DNA of 42,390 nucleotides from Betaproteobacteria bacterium Ga0077532 (GCA_001464895.1 LNEE01000007.1:1-42390); one strand, 5' to 3'. Positions 33,782 to 41,794 are shown, numbered from the stretch's first letter. Program-made: numbers and translations. The notes: generated by a model from the letters alone, not told the origin.

Positions 33782-36121
33782 TCAGCTCGCCTCGCGGACT
33801 TGCGCGTGAATCACGGCGTCGGGCCACAGATCGCCGCGGGCGCCGCGCAGATCCGCCACGATGCGTTCGGCGACGCGCTGGTCGATCCCGGCTTCCGTTC
33901 CCAGGTGGATCGAATTCGCGACGGCATCGTCGAGCTGCGATTTCCGGAGTGCCCTGAAGACCTCCCGCCGCGACATCACGAACAGGAACGCAGCCACGAC
34001 GGTGCCTTCCGCCGTCCCGCCGTCAGGGTGCACGGACGCAATCGATTGCAGCCAGTCAACGACCGCCGCTTCCAGACCGATGCTGCGCAGTCCTTCGAAG
34101 GTGGTCGGCCACTGAGCAACCGGCGTGTTGCGGAGCAAGTCGGCGAGGTCGAAGGGGGGCAGGCCGGCGCTGGCAAAGCTGGAAAGCGTCGGCGGCTCCG
34201 ATGCGGACATGGCACGGTTGGGCATCTTCTCGAGGACCATGCGCGAACGGTCCAGGTCGCGGGCTTGCATGGACGCTGGATCCAAACGCGAGTCGGAAAT
34301 CAGACAAGGCATTGCGAAACTGTCGAAGAACCCTTCGTCCATACTGCCCAGTCTTGCATCGGCTGTCCCGGCCCACCCCGCCGGCACCATCTGCTCGATG
34401 TTCTCCAGCCTCGGCATGGTGGTCGCCTTCTCGCCCGCAGCACGCTCATGCACCAGCAGGAAGTTGGTGCGATCGGTCACGAGCTGATAGTCCACCGCCA
34501 GACGCACGGCCTCGTCGGCAGTGGATGGCGTGCCGGAAAGCATCGCCACACGCTCCGCCACGGCGAGCCGCGACAGGGTGTCCGTCATGCCGACCACGGA
34601 CGACAGGTGCGAGCGCGCGATCTCTTCGACGGGCCCGCCGGGCGTCCGCGTACCCAGCAGACGGACGGCACCGCTCGGTGGCCGATCGAACTGCGCGAAG
34701 ACGCTGACCGTGTCGCCGTCGAACACTGCGTTGGATGGCGTGGTGGCCCATCGGGGCACCGTTCCCTCCGGCCACTCGATGCGCAGGTCCGTGAGACGGG
34801 GTGAGCGCAGCCGCGTGAACATCCTGACGACAGCGCCGGCGATGTCCTCTCCTGGCGCCACGAAGTCGCAGGCACCGCCGGTGGCCTCGGCCAGGCGCCG
34901 CAGAAGGCTCTCTGCTGGGCTGCTGCCGATGCCCACCGCGAAGATGCGATGACCGGAACGTTTCGCAGTGGCGAGGATGCTATCGATGGCGTGGATCTGG
35001 CCGTCCGTCAGGATGAGCACATCGCTCGCAGCGCCGTTGCCCAGGGCAAAAGTTGACGCGAGCGCGGCCTCCATCTCTGTGCCGCCGAGATTGGCGTCGA
35101 GCGCTTTGATCCATAGCAGCGCGGAACCGCGTACGGCCGAGCGCGCCGGCCAGGGGCGATGGTTCAGGTGCAGCACCGTGCTGCCGAACGCGGAGAGCGA
35201 GAACCGGTCCGCCTCTTCGAACTTCGCGACGATCTCGACGAGTGCTCTCTTCGCGGCAGTGATGCTGTCGCCCGCCATCGAGCCCGAGCAGTCCACGAGG
35301 ATCTTCACCGACATCGGTGCGTCGGTCGTCGGCAGAAGTCGCGGACAGAAGCTCGCGAGCACCGCCACGGCGTCCGGATCGACCGCATCGCGCGCCACCA
35401 CCGCCACGGACTCGTGGGCGAGCTGGTCCACCACCAGCACGAAGTCCCGGTCCAGCGCGCCGCGGCGGGCGAGCGAGACAGTGGTCACCTTGCCCTCGGC
35501 CGTCGCGCCCGAAGAAACGGCGATCGGGTGACTCGGCGATGCAACGCGCGCGGCGGTGAGGTCGCCGTGAAGCTGCATCGTCAGTTCGAAGGGGTACTCG
35601 GTAGTGAAGTCGTGCGTCGGCACCTGGTGCGGGCGCAGACCGCCATCGACCACGGCGTCTCCGTAACGCGGCGCGATCACGGTGGGGAGCATGAGCCGCA
35701 GGCCGCGCTGCTCGAATCGCAGCGTCTGGGCATAGCGCAGGGTCACCACACAGTCCTCGGCCGGCGCCAGGTTGCCGAGGTTGAGCGTGTAGCTCATATC
35801 GTGGTTGCGCTCGAGCATGATGGCCGCGTCGCCCTCGGCGATGGCCTCCTCGTAGCTGGCTTCCGCGGCGCGCTTCTCGACGACGGCACCGGTCAGGCGC
35901 TTGCCACCGAGCACGACCTCCACACCCATCAGTACGGCGCCGTGGGGCAACGGCAAGGTGTAGACGACTTCGAGATGCTCGTCCGTCGTGTTGCGGAAGC
36001 GCTGCTCGACCTGCGCCTCGAAGGCGAGGCCGCGCAGGTCGCCCGTGACGCGCACCCCGGTGAGCGTGGGGCGATTGGCGGACGAGGTGAAGCGGCGGGT
36101 GATCGGCGGGGAAAGAACCAT
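33782..36121 (-). CDS. VIT and von Willebrand A domain protein
   Basis: A 779-residue protein with an N-terminal VIT domain (about 20-140: VEQRFRNTTDEHLEVVYTLPLP) followed by a vWA domain with an intact MIDAS, DCSGSMAG near residue 279. The C-terminal 350 residues include the MSGTPSTADEAVRLAVDYQLVTDRT stretch shared by bacterial VIT-vWA proteins. Such proteins mediate metal-dependent protein contacts; a more exact role is unknown. There is no obvious signal peptide. ATG 36121 was chosen over an in-frame upstream start because GGAG lies seven bases before it and the VIT domain begins soon after. It follows the MerR-type gene by 22 bp. Confidence 0.88.
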   Translation of the reverse strand: MVLSPPITRRFTSSANRPTLTGVRVTGDLRGLAFEAQVEQRFRNTTDEHLEVVYTLPLPHGAVLMGVEVVLGGKRLTGAVVEKRAAEASYEEAIAEGDAAIMLERNHDMSYTLNLGNLAPAEDCVVTLRYAQTLRFEQRGLRLMLPTVIAPRYGDAVVDGGLRPHQVPTHDFTTEYPFELTMQLHGDLTAARVASPSHPIAVSSGATAEGKVTTVSLARRGALDRDFVLVVDQLAHESVAVVARDAVDPDAVAVLASFCPRLLPTTDAPMSVKILVDCSGSMAGDSITAAKRALVEIVAKFEEADRFSLSAFGSTVLHLNHRPWPARSAVRGSALLWIKALDANLGGTEMEAALASTFALGNGAASDVLILTDGQIHAIDSILATAKRSGHRIFAVGIGSSPAESLLRRLAEATGGACDFVAPGEDIAGAVVRMFTRLRSPRLTDLRIEWPEGTVPRWATTPSNAVFDGDTVSVFAQFDRPPSGAVRLLGTRTPGGPVEEIARSHLSSVVGMTDTLSRLAVAERVAMLSGTPSTADEAVRLAVDYQLVTDRTNFLLVHERAAGEKATTMPRLENIEQMVPAGWAGTADARLGSMDEGFFDSFAMPCLISDSRLDPASMQARDLDRSRMVLEKMPNRAMSASEPPTLSSFASAGLPPFDLADLLRNTPVAQWPTTFEGLRSIGLEAAVVDWLQSIASVHPDGGTAEGTVVAAFLFVMSRREVFRALRKSQLDDAVANSIHLGTEAGIDQRVAERIVADLRGARGDLWPDAVIHAQVREAS

Positions 36122-36143
36122 GGCAGGTCTCCTTGCGGGAAGG

Positions 36144-36593
36144 TCAGTTCGATTCGTCCTGCGACGGGACATCGGCGTCACCGCCTGTCACCTCCGCATG
36201 CAGGGCCATCACGCCGCGGACGAACCGGCGCATCTGTTCGGGGGAAAGCCCGGCACGGCCGGGTTCGATGACGAGCTCCAGTCCGTCGGCCACCGTGAGG
36301 TGGCTGCGAACCTCGATCGAGCCCGCCTTCAGGGCACGGGCGGCCACCGGCGGCGCCTCGCCCTGCAGCAGCTCGCGGATGCGTTCGAGCGAGACGCCAG
36401 CCGCCGTCCACTTCCGGATCAGCAGCAGTTGCTCGAGATGCTTCGCGCCGTACCGCGCCGCGCGGGTCTCGCCCTCGGGGCGGTCCACCAGGCCGAGCTG
36501 GATGTAATAGCGGACGGTGCGGGGCTGCATGTCCGCGAGCACGCAGAGCTCGGCGAGGGAGTGGCTGGGGGTGTCGGGGGTGGTGGCGTTCAT
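36144..36593 (-). CDS. MerR-family transcriptional regulator
   Basis: A 149-residue regulator with the MerR winged-helix DNA-binding domain at the N-terminus (LAELCVLADMQPRTVRYYIQ, then GLVDRPEGETRAARY and a LIRKWTAAGVSLERIREL helix). The C-terminal part lacks an obvious metal-binding Cys set, so the effector is unknown. It is the first gene of a pair with the VIT-vWA gene. ATG 36593 agrees with a promoter-like TTGATA (16 bp) TTTAAT just upstream, so autoregulation there is plausible. Confidence 0.85.
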   Translation of the reverse strand: MNATTPDTPSHSLAELCVLADMQPRTVRYYIQLGLVDRPEGETRAARYGAKHLEQLLLIRKWTAAGVSLERIRELLQGEAPPVAARALKAGSIEVRSHLTVADGLELVIEPGRAGLSPEQMRRFVRGVMALHAEVTGGDADVPSQDESN

Positions 36594-36599
36594 GGCGCC

Positions 36600-36635
36600 T
36601 ATTAAAACACAGTTACTGACAATATCAAGTGTCTT
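36600..36635 (-). promoter_or_regulatory. Promoter-like sequence of the merR-VIT operon
   Basis: Reading the minus strand, TTGATA is followed after 16 bases by TTTAAT (five of six matches to the -10 consensus), ending a few bases before the start codon. The spacer includes the small dyad CAGTAACTG. The local AT-richness stands out against the GC-rich genes around it. Confidence 0.5.
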
Positions 36636-36779
36636 AAATGGCCGGGTTAGGTTCCAGTTGCTTTTCGAGGTGGGACAGATATCTGGCCTGAGGCGGATCT
36701 CCGACAGCCGCTCGACCATGGTCTTTCGACTTACCGTGGCGTTCTGCCACCGATTACCCTCTTTTACTCCGTCCGTGAT

Positions 36780-36803
36780 AAATTATCTTTTCTAGGATAA
36801 TTT
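36780..36803 (+). promoter_or_regulatory. Inverted repeat at the start of the ATPase-PIN-RHH operon
   Basis: AAATTATC (36780-36787) and GATAATTT (36796-36803) are perfect 8-bp arms around 8 bases. The repeat ends nine bases before the ATPase start codon, in an AT-rich island. A repressor bound here would block transcription or translation start; the RHH antitoxin of the operon is one candidate. Confidence 0.5.
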
Positions 36804-36812
36804 TGGATAAAG

Positions 36813-38057
36813 ATGATCCATTTTCCACGTGACGCACTGGCGTTGAACCTCGTCGCCGCGCTAAGGGGCGAGGCGATCTTTGGCGACGCTCACAACGGCC
36901 TCTTCCTCGCCGCGCCGCGCCGGACGGGCAAGTCCACCTTCCTCCAGGTCGACCTGAAGCCAGCGCTGGAGAAGGCGGGCGTGGTCGTCGCCTATGTGGA
37001 TCTCTGGGCAGACCCGCGACGTGACCCTGGGGCGCTGATCGCCGACGCGATCGCCCGGGCGCTGGCGCCGAAGTTGGGTATGGTGAGTCGAGCAGCCAAG
37101 GCCACCGGCGTCGAGAGCGTGACGATCGCCGGTGCGCTGAAGATCGATGTCGGGACCATCGGCAAGATCGACGGCATGACCCTCGCCGATGCGCTACGCG
37201 CACTCCACGAGGCGGCGAAAGCGCCGGTCGCACTGATCGTGGACGAGGCTCAACACGCGCTCACCAGCGAAGCGGGTGAAGCGACGATGGCTGCACTCAA
37301 GTCCGCTCGCGACCAGCTCAACCGGCCGGACACGGTGAACCTGATGCTGGTGATGTCGGGCTCCGATCGCGACAAACTGCTGCGACTGGTGAACACCAAC
37401 GGCGCGCCCTTCTACGGTTCGCAGATCTCGCGCATGCCGCCGCTGGGCAAGGACTTCATCGAACATGTGTCGCACCTGATCGCCGCGCAGCGGCCCGAGT
37501 TGGCTCCGGTTGACATAGCGACGCTGCTGGAGGCCTTCGAGCGTTTCGGCCACCGGCCGCAGTTCTTCATGGAAGCACTGGGGCAGGCGCTCAGTCCGCT
37601 CTCGGGTCTGGACACACGCTTCGAACAGGGTGTCCTGAAAGCTGCGCACCGCCGGCAGGAGGACGACGAAGCACAGATGGAATCCGAGTTCCTGGCACTC
37701 AGACCAACGGAACAGGCGGTGCTGTGGCGACTGCTCGAGCAGGGACCACGCTTCCGCCCCTACGACGGCGAAGCACTACGCTTCTATCTCGACCGGGTGG
37801 GCGGGCGGGTGACGCCGCAGACAGCACAGAAGGCGCTGGAGTCACTACGCGAGCGCACGCCAGCCCTGGTATGGAAGTCAGCCCGTGGCGAGTACGCCGT
37901 GGATGACGCGGCCATGCACCGGTGGTTCGAGCAGCGGGTAAACGAAGGCCGGTGGCCACCGAAAGATCCCCAGGGTGAACTGCCACTACTGGATGACTCC
38001 AACGCAGACATCGCCGGCGGCAACGCCGATGAGGATGGACAGCCGGGTTCGAACTGA
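36813..38057 (+). CDS. AAA+ ATPase
   Basis: A 414-residue ATPase. It has Walker A APRRTGKST (Lys40), Walker B ALIVDEAQHAL (Asp144, Glu145), and sensor-type MSGSDRDKLLRLV. The C-terminal 130 residues look like a winged-helix region (LRPTEQAVLWRLLEQGPRFRPY), as in archaeal-type/Orc-like or STAND-related ATPases that bind DNA. It heads a run with the PIN toxin and RHH antitoxin genes and may share their promoter. A role in mobile-element biology or defence is possible but not shown. Coding sequence and start (GGATAAAG before the ATG) look normal. Confidence 0.75.
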   Translation: MIHFPRDALALNLVAALRGEAIFGDAHNGLFLAAPRRTGKSTFLQVDLKPALEKAGVVVAYVDLWADPRRDPGALIADAIARALAPKLGMVSRAAKATGVESVTIAGALKIDVGTIGKIDGMTLADALRALHEAAKAPVALIVDEAQHALTSEAGEATMAALKSARDQLNRPDTVNLMLVMSGSDRDKLLRLVNTNGAPFYGSQISRMPPLGKDFIEHVSHLIAAQRPELAPVDIATLLEAFERFGHRPQFFMEALGQALSPLSGLDTRFEQGVLKAAHRRQEDDEAQMESEFLALRPTEQAVLWRLLEQGPRFRPYDGEALRFYLDRVGGRVTPQTAQKALESLRERTPALVWKSARGEYAVDDAAMHRWFEQRVNEGRWPPKDPQGELPLLDDSNADIAGGNADEDGQPGSN

Positions 38058-38066
38058 TGACCGGCG

Positions 38067-38505
38067 GTGGTGCATCCGATCGCCGATTCACCAATGCTTT
38101 TGTCGCGTCGCTACTTCGTGATGGCGGCACTGCGCGAGCGGTGCTACGAGCGTGCCTACGAAGCCAGTACCATCCCGCGTCCTGGGACCATCGTTGCTGG
38201 CCGAGTACGAAGACGTGCTGGGCCGCACGGAGTTGTTCGCCGATTCCGTGCTGACAGCCAAGGAACGGGGCGAGGTGTTCGACGGCCTGATGCGTCGCTG
38301 TCGGTGGGTCGAGGTCTTCTACGCATGGCGGCCGAATCTGCCTGATGAAGCTGACAATCACCTCATCGAACTGGCGGTAGCAGCGCAGGCGGACGCCATC
38401 GTGACCCGCAACCTGAAGGACGTCGCACGCGGCGCATTGAAGTTTCCGTCGCTCAGGGTCGTGACACCTGAGCAATGCCTGGAGGCCTTTCCATGTCCAC
38501 CCTGA
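38067..38505 (+). pseudogene. PIN-domain toxin, two frameshifts
   Basis: The parts of one PIN-family (COG1569-like) ribonuclease lie in three successive frames. A first part from GTG 38067 reads up to the IAD that should lead DTN. A second part reads TNAFVASLLRDGGTARAVLR. A third reads VLGPSLLAEYEDVLG onward to VTRNLKDV and the stop at 38505. Each junction (near 38088 and 38175) needs one lost base or two gained bases. The toxin therefore cannot be made in one piece, unless both shifts are sequencing errors. Its end overlaps the antitoxin gene. Confidence 0.75.
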
Positions 38506-38708
38506 CGATTCGTTTACCCGACGACAAACACGAACGCCTGAAGGCGCTGGCGAAGGCAAACTCGATCAGCGTCAACAAGCTGATGGACGAACTGGCCACC
38601 GTTGCCCTAGCCAACTATGAAGCCCGCGTGCGCCGTGAAGCGCGCGCAGCCCGAGGCAACCCGAAGCGCACGCTGGCCCTGCTCGACAAGCTCGATCGGG
38701 CTGAGTGA
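38493..38708 (+). CDS. Ribbon-helix-helix antitoxin of the PIN toxin
   Basis: A 71-residue protein of the Arc/CopG/HicB type: STLTIRLPDDKHERLK (DNA-contacting strand and first helix) and NSISVNKLMDELATVAL (second helix), followed by a basic C-terminal helix that would bind the toxin. GGAGG lies seven bases before ATG 38493, and the start overlaps the last 13 bases of the toxin gene. It is intact although the toxin frame is broken, as expected if the toxin was lost first. Confidence 0.85.
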   Translation: MSTLTIRLPDDKHERLKALAKANSISVNKLMDELATVALANYEARVRREARAARGNPKRTLALLDKLDRAE

Positions 38709-38720
38709 GCTGGGGAGGTG

Positions 38721-38761
38721 CAGCCAGCCGATTAGCAGTGCTGGTCGATCCCGCAGGCCGA
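38721..38761. repeat. 41-nt direct repeat, copy A
   Basis: This segment begins CAGCCAGCCGA and ends AGGCCGA. It matches 39869-39909 at 38 of 41 positions in the same orientation. The two copies flank the PEP-CTERM gene. No coding or palindromic function is apparent. Confidence 0.8.
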
Positions 38762-38788
38762 AGCGACGGGAAGAACGGCACCTTCGAG

Positions 38789-39574
38789 TTACTCGCCCGG
38801 CTCCGCGCGCAGTTTTGCCCGACGCCGGAGCAGCAGGCCGAGCCCGCCGGCCAACGCCAGCGCCAGTGTGCCGGGCTCAGGCACTTCCACGACTTGGTAG
38901 CTGGTGAGCTGGAAGAACCCATAGGCCGAGCCGGGGCGCACCCAGGTGATCTTGGTTTCGTCGGGGTCCTCGAAGTTGAGGGTGAACGCCTCGTCGCTGA
39001 AGGTCACGACATTGAACGCAGCGGTGCCGAACGCCAGCCCGGCATCGAAGGGGAAGTCGAGGTTCGGCAACCAAGGCGTCTCCACCGCACCCATGTTTAG
39101 GTCGGCGGCGTTCCGCGAAAACCGTCTTTCGAACGACGAAATGTCGCTGACCGCCTGGCTAGTGAACGTCGCCTGCAACAGGTCCGACACCGGATCATCG
39201 AAGCCGCTGGAGTAGTCGTCCTGCGTCAAGGCGGAGGCGCTGAAGGCGGTCTCATCCGCAACACGGGTGCTGATGTAGCTGCCCGCGTCCTCCCCCGACC
39301 AGTTCAACTGGAACGACGTCGAAATCCAGTTCTCGCCGGCAGCCAGACCGGGCAAGTTGGTGTCAGGCACCCCGATACGGTTGAATGTGATCGTTCCGGT
39401 CATCGCCACACCCCCGCTCGAGGTGCAGTTGAGGATGTCATTCTGTTGTGGGCCGACAACCGGTTTGCACACCGTGCCCATGCCCTCTACGGAAACCACC
39501 ACCGCGGCCGCAGCCGGCACCGCTGCGGCGATCAGACCCGCGCTCAGCACAGCGAAGAGAATGTTGGTTTTCAT
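38789..39574 (-). CDS. PEP-CTERM sorting-domain exported protein
   Basis: A 261-residue exported protein with a signal peptide (MKTNILFAVLSAGLIAAAVP, then an AAAA stretch). The C-terminal PEP-CTERM tag is complete: VPEP near residue 237, a hydrophobic helix (GTLALALAGGLGLLL) and a terminal RRR cluster. Exosortase removes such tags and the protein goes to the surface or exopolysaccharide matrix. The middle is beta-rich with no known domain; two Cys near residues 36 and 50 may form a disulfide. It shows that the host has an exosortase system. It is convergent with the RHH antitoxin gene. Confidence 0.9.
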   Translation of the reverse strand: MKTNILFAVLSAGLIAAAVPAAAAVVVSVEGMGTVCKPVVGPQQNDILNCTSSGGVAMTGTITFNRIGVPDTNLPGLAAGENWISTSFQLNWSGEDAGSYISTRVADETAFSASALTQDDYSSGFDDPVSDLLQATFTSQAVSDISSFERRFSRNAADLNMGAVETPWLPNLDFPFDAGLAFGTAAFNVVTFSDEAFTLNFEDPDETKITWVRPGSAYGFFQLTSYQVVEVPEPGTLALALAGGLGLLLRRRAKLRAEPGE

Positions 39575-39912
39575 GGATGGCCTTTAACGTGTTGAGGTTT
39601 TTCATCCTGCTGCTGCGCGATGTTCGCATCGTCATCGTGCAGAAGACCGCCGCCTCGGCCGATCAACGCAGATTGCACCGCTGCCGTCAGACTGGTGCTG
39701 AACACCAACCTTCGTCTTGAGGCGCAAGTGCTTTCCAGCCCTTTACTTGCTTAGGAAAGAGCTTAGCAAGTTCGAGACTAGCTACTGCTACGTGTTGAAC
39801 TTGAACGCATTGATGCAGTACTCGACGGTCGAACTAGGGTTGCAATGTAAAGCTGCGCGACGGGGGTTCAGCCAGCCGAATAGCAGTGCTTGTCGATCCC
39901 GCCGGCCGATTC
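39575..39912. other. Intergenic region, 338 bp, upstream of the PEP-CTERM gene
   Basis: No gene is evident. It holds an inverted repeat ACTTGCT (39745-39751) / AGCAAGT (39765-39771) and copy B of the 41-nt direct repeat at its right end. AT content is higher than in the neighbouring genes around 39740-39850. A start-proximal AAAGG serves the PEP-CTERM gene. Confidence 0.5.
39869..39909. repeat. 41-nt direct repeat, copy B
   Basis: Second copy of the repeat at 38721-38761 (three differences, same orientation). It abuts the stop codon of the Phd/YefM antitoxin gene. Confidence 0.8.
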
Positions 39913-40236
39913 TCAGCCAGGCTTCTCGGCACGCTTCCCGGTGGGAGCGCTGGCTCGGCGCTTCTGAAGTTTGGCAATCGCGGCGTCGGCACCGTAGGCA
40001 CGACCTGCCTCGATGTCAGCCAGACCACGCCTGGCGTCTTCGATCAGCAGCAGGTGGATGCGCTCACGCTCCAGCCGGTGGTAGTAGTCCAGACGGTCGA
40101 CATCGATGAGGGCGACATAGCGCTCACCGTTCCTGGTGATGATCTTCTCCGCACCGGCCCTGACTTGATCGGCGAGTTCCGACAGATTGGCGCTTGCCTG
40201 GGTGAGGGGCACTTCATCACTGGCTGATGAGCTCAT
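39913..40236 (-). CDS. Orphan Phd/YefM-family antitoxin
   Basis: A 107-residue antitoxin: the N-terminal Phd fold (VPLTQASANLSELADQV, then KIITRNGERYVALIDVD) binds operator DNA, and the long C-terminal helix (ARRGLADIEAGRAYGADA) would grip a toxin. The usual partner, a RelE/ParE- or Doc-type gene directly downstream, is absent: the 41-nt repeat and non-coding DNA follow instead. ATG 40236 was chosen as the start because the domain begins there. Confidence 0.85.
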   Translation of the reverse strand: MSSSASDEVPLTQASANLSELADQVRAGAEKIITRNGERYVALIDVDRLDYYHRLERERIHLLLIEDARRGLADIEAGRAYGADAAIAKLQKRRASAPTGKRAEKPG

Positions 40237-40314
40237 GGACCACTTCACGATGTGAATTACGGCGCGAGTCATGCACCGGTTGGCCGAGGATCTCGGCGAC
40301 CGAGCGAACAGCCG

Positions 40315-40629
40315 TCAGGAAACGATCTCCAACCCACGCTTATGAACAAGGTGCAGCAGCTTCAGCGCCGTCCCGGTGGGCTTCTTTTGACCGATCTCCC
40401 ACTTCTGAATCGTCGAGACGCTGGTGTTCAACAGGGCTGCGAACACGGCCTGGCTCACATTCGAGGATTCGCGGATCTGCTTGATCTCCTGCGGTTCCAG
40501 CGGCTCGATCGGGGGCAGGCACATGCGATCGAATTCGCGCAGGGTGACCTGCTCCATCACGCCTGCCTTTTGCAGTCCCTTGGCCGTGTCGTGGATGGCC
40601 TCGAGAATCGTCGATTTCGTCTTTCGCAT
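40315..40629 (-). CDS. HigA-like helix-turn-helix antitoxin
   Basis: A 104-residue antitoxin of the family paired with RelE/HigB-like toxins. The HTH is SQAVFAALLNTSVSTIQKWE, preceded by an N-terminal region with VTLREFDRMCLPP and IKQIRESSNV, typical of this group. It is intact. The toxin gene that should precede it has lost most of its coding sequence (40600-40720). The likely operator, TATAGCACC-C-GGTGCTATA on this strand, lies before the toxin remnant. Confidence 0.85.
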   Translation of the reverse strand: MRKTKSTILEAIHDTAKGLQKAGVMEQVTLREFDRMCLPPIEPLEPQEIKQIRESSNVSQAVFAALLNTSVSTIQKWEIGQKKPTGTALKLLHLVHKRGLEIVS

Positions 40630-40720
40630 CGGAATGAACCTCCATCAATTCTCGTGCAGTCTGCGCCTTGGCACGTTTGCGCGCCCAGCGGTCGAAGCAT
40701 CGAGTCTTGTAGATCGCCAT
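40600..40720 (-). pseudogene. RelE/HigB-like toxin with internal deletion
   Basis: From ATG 40720 (good GAGGAGG upstream) the frame reads MAIYKTRCFDRWARK, the normal start of this toxin family. It then jumps to AKAQTARELMEVHSDAKDE, which looks like the family's C-terminal end. About 60-65 central residues, including the catalytic part, are missing. The frame runs on into the antitoxin gene. Toxin dead, antitoxin kept. Confidence 0.75.
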
Positions 40721-40742
40721 GCATTGCCTCCTCGCGGAGATA

Positions 40743-40761
40743 TATAGCACCGGGTGCTATA
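40743..40761 (-). promoter_or_regulatory. Operator and promoter of the HigA-like module
   Basis: TATAGCACC and GGTGCTATA (9-bp perfect arms, one base between) form a palindrome just upstream of the toxin remnant. On the minus strand a TTGCCA lies at -35 distance (18 bp) from TATATA, with the palindrome inside the promoter. This is where a HigA-type repressor would bind. Confidence 0.7.
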
Positions 40762-41183
40762 CATTGGCAACCGAAGGCGGGACAGCTCGCCGCCAAATTT
40801 CCCGCCATTTCACCCCCCGAATTCGGCGCTCGAACCCCACTGCGCAACTGGCGGATCAACTGGTGGATCGACCCGACCACCGCCCGGAAACCCAGCAACC
40901 ACGGGCCCCTTGACGCCGACAAGCGGCACCATTTTCATCAGTCAGTTACTACTCGATGTACTGGCTGCTCCCACAGTCGAGGGATCCGGACGCCACTTCG
41001 GACACCACGGCCCAGCACCATAGAGCCCCTCACCATACCGATTGCCTACTGCGATGCCACTGCAAGTGGACATTCGTTCGAAGAACAATCGGTTTGTTCT
41101 CCCACGAAAACGTGGCCGCTCTAGAGCTCTGACAAGTCTTCTCGACACTTGCCGGTAATAACGCGCGGCGTTACCATTCTTCC
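40762..41183. other. Intergenic region with clustered palindromes
   Basis: No gene is seen in these 422 bp. Between 41057 and 41127 there are four short perfect palindromes in a row: CCACT-GCA-AGTGG (41057-41069), AGAACAA-TCGGT-TTGTTCT (41082-41100), CCACG-AAAA-CGTGG (41102-41115) and GCTCTAGAGC (41118-41127). They may be terminator or operator elements, or remnants of a recombination site. Confidence 0.5.
41159..41173 (+). promoter_or_regulatory. Operator-like dyad upstream of higB
   Basis: TAACGC-GCG-GCGTTA is a perfect dyad ending 10 bases before the higB start codon. Its position fits autorepression by HigA, alone or with HigB. Confidence 0.5.
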
Positions 41184-41462
41184 GTGATTCGCTCATTCAA
41201 CTGCGACGACACCCGGAATCTGCATGCCCGCCAACGCGTACCGCGATTCGTCAACTTTGAGCGCATCGCACAGCGGAAGCTTGCACAGATCGACAGCGCG
41301 TCGAACATCGACGACCTGAAGATCCCGCCTGGCAATCGTCTGGAAGCGTTGAAGGGCAAGCGTCGTGGTCAGTGGAGCATCCGCATCAACGATCAGTGGC
41401 GCGTGTGTTTTCGGTTCACGGACGGTGACGCATTCGACGTCGAGATCGTCGACTACCACTGA
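41184..41462 (+). CDS. higB: HigB toxin (RelE-type mRNA interferase)
   Basis: A 92-residue toxin that would cut mRNA at the ribosome. The family's C-terminal signature is complete: DLKIPPGNRLEALKGKRRG, QWSIRINDQWRVCFRF and VEIVDYH at the end. The start is GTG 41184 with no strong SD. It precedes higA by 12 bp, the usual reversed (toxin first) order of higBA. Confidence 0.93.
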   Translation: MIRSFNCDDTRNLHARQRVPRFVNFERIAQRKLAQIDSASNIDDLKIPPGNRLEALKGKRRGQWSIRINDQWRVCFRFTDGDAFDVEIVDYH

Positions 41463-41474
41463 AGAGGTCGCCTC

Positions 41475-41783
41475 ATGAAGAAGCTGGCTCCCGTGCACCC
41501 AGGCGAAGTCCTGTTGGAGGATTTCCTCGAGCCCATGGGTATCAGCCAATATGCGCTCGCCAAGAGCATCAGCGTGCCAGCGCGGCGCATCAACGAGATC
41601 GTTCATGGAAAGCGCGGCATCACGGCCGACACCGATCTTCGGCTCTGCAAGTTCTTCGGCCTGTCCGATGGATACTGGCTGCGAATGCAGGGCTCCTTCG
41701 ATTCCGCGGTCGCCAAGGACTCACTCGGGGCGACGTTGGAAAAGATCCCGACCAGGGTCCGGACGGAAGCGCAGGGCGCGTGA
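41475..41783 (+). CDS. higA: HigA antitoxin
   Basis: A 102-residue antitoxin with an XRE-type HTH: HPGEVLLEDFLEPMGISQYAL, then PARRINEIVHGKRGITADT and a LCKFFGLSDGYWLRMQ helix, the standard HigA pattern. It neutralises HigB and represses the operon. GAGG lies a short distance before the ATG. This is the only toxin-antitoxin pair of the region with both frames whole. Confidence 0.93.
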   Translation: MKKLAPVHPGEVLLEDFLEPMGISQYALAKSISVPARRINEIVHGKRGITADTDLRLCKFFGLSDGYWLRMQGSFDSAVAKDSLGATLEKIPTRVRTEAQGA

Positions 41784-41794
41784 ACGATCGCTAG

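Noticed and set aside
38721..39909. Integron cassette array (toxin-antitoxin genes with repeats)
   Set aside because: The repeats lack the GTTRRRY/RYYYAAC core sites and the foldable bottom-strand structure of attC sites, gene orientations are mixed and no integrase is present.
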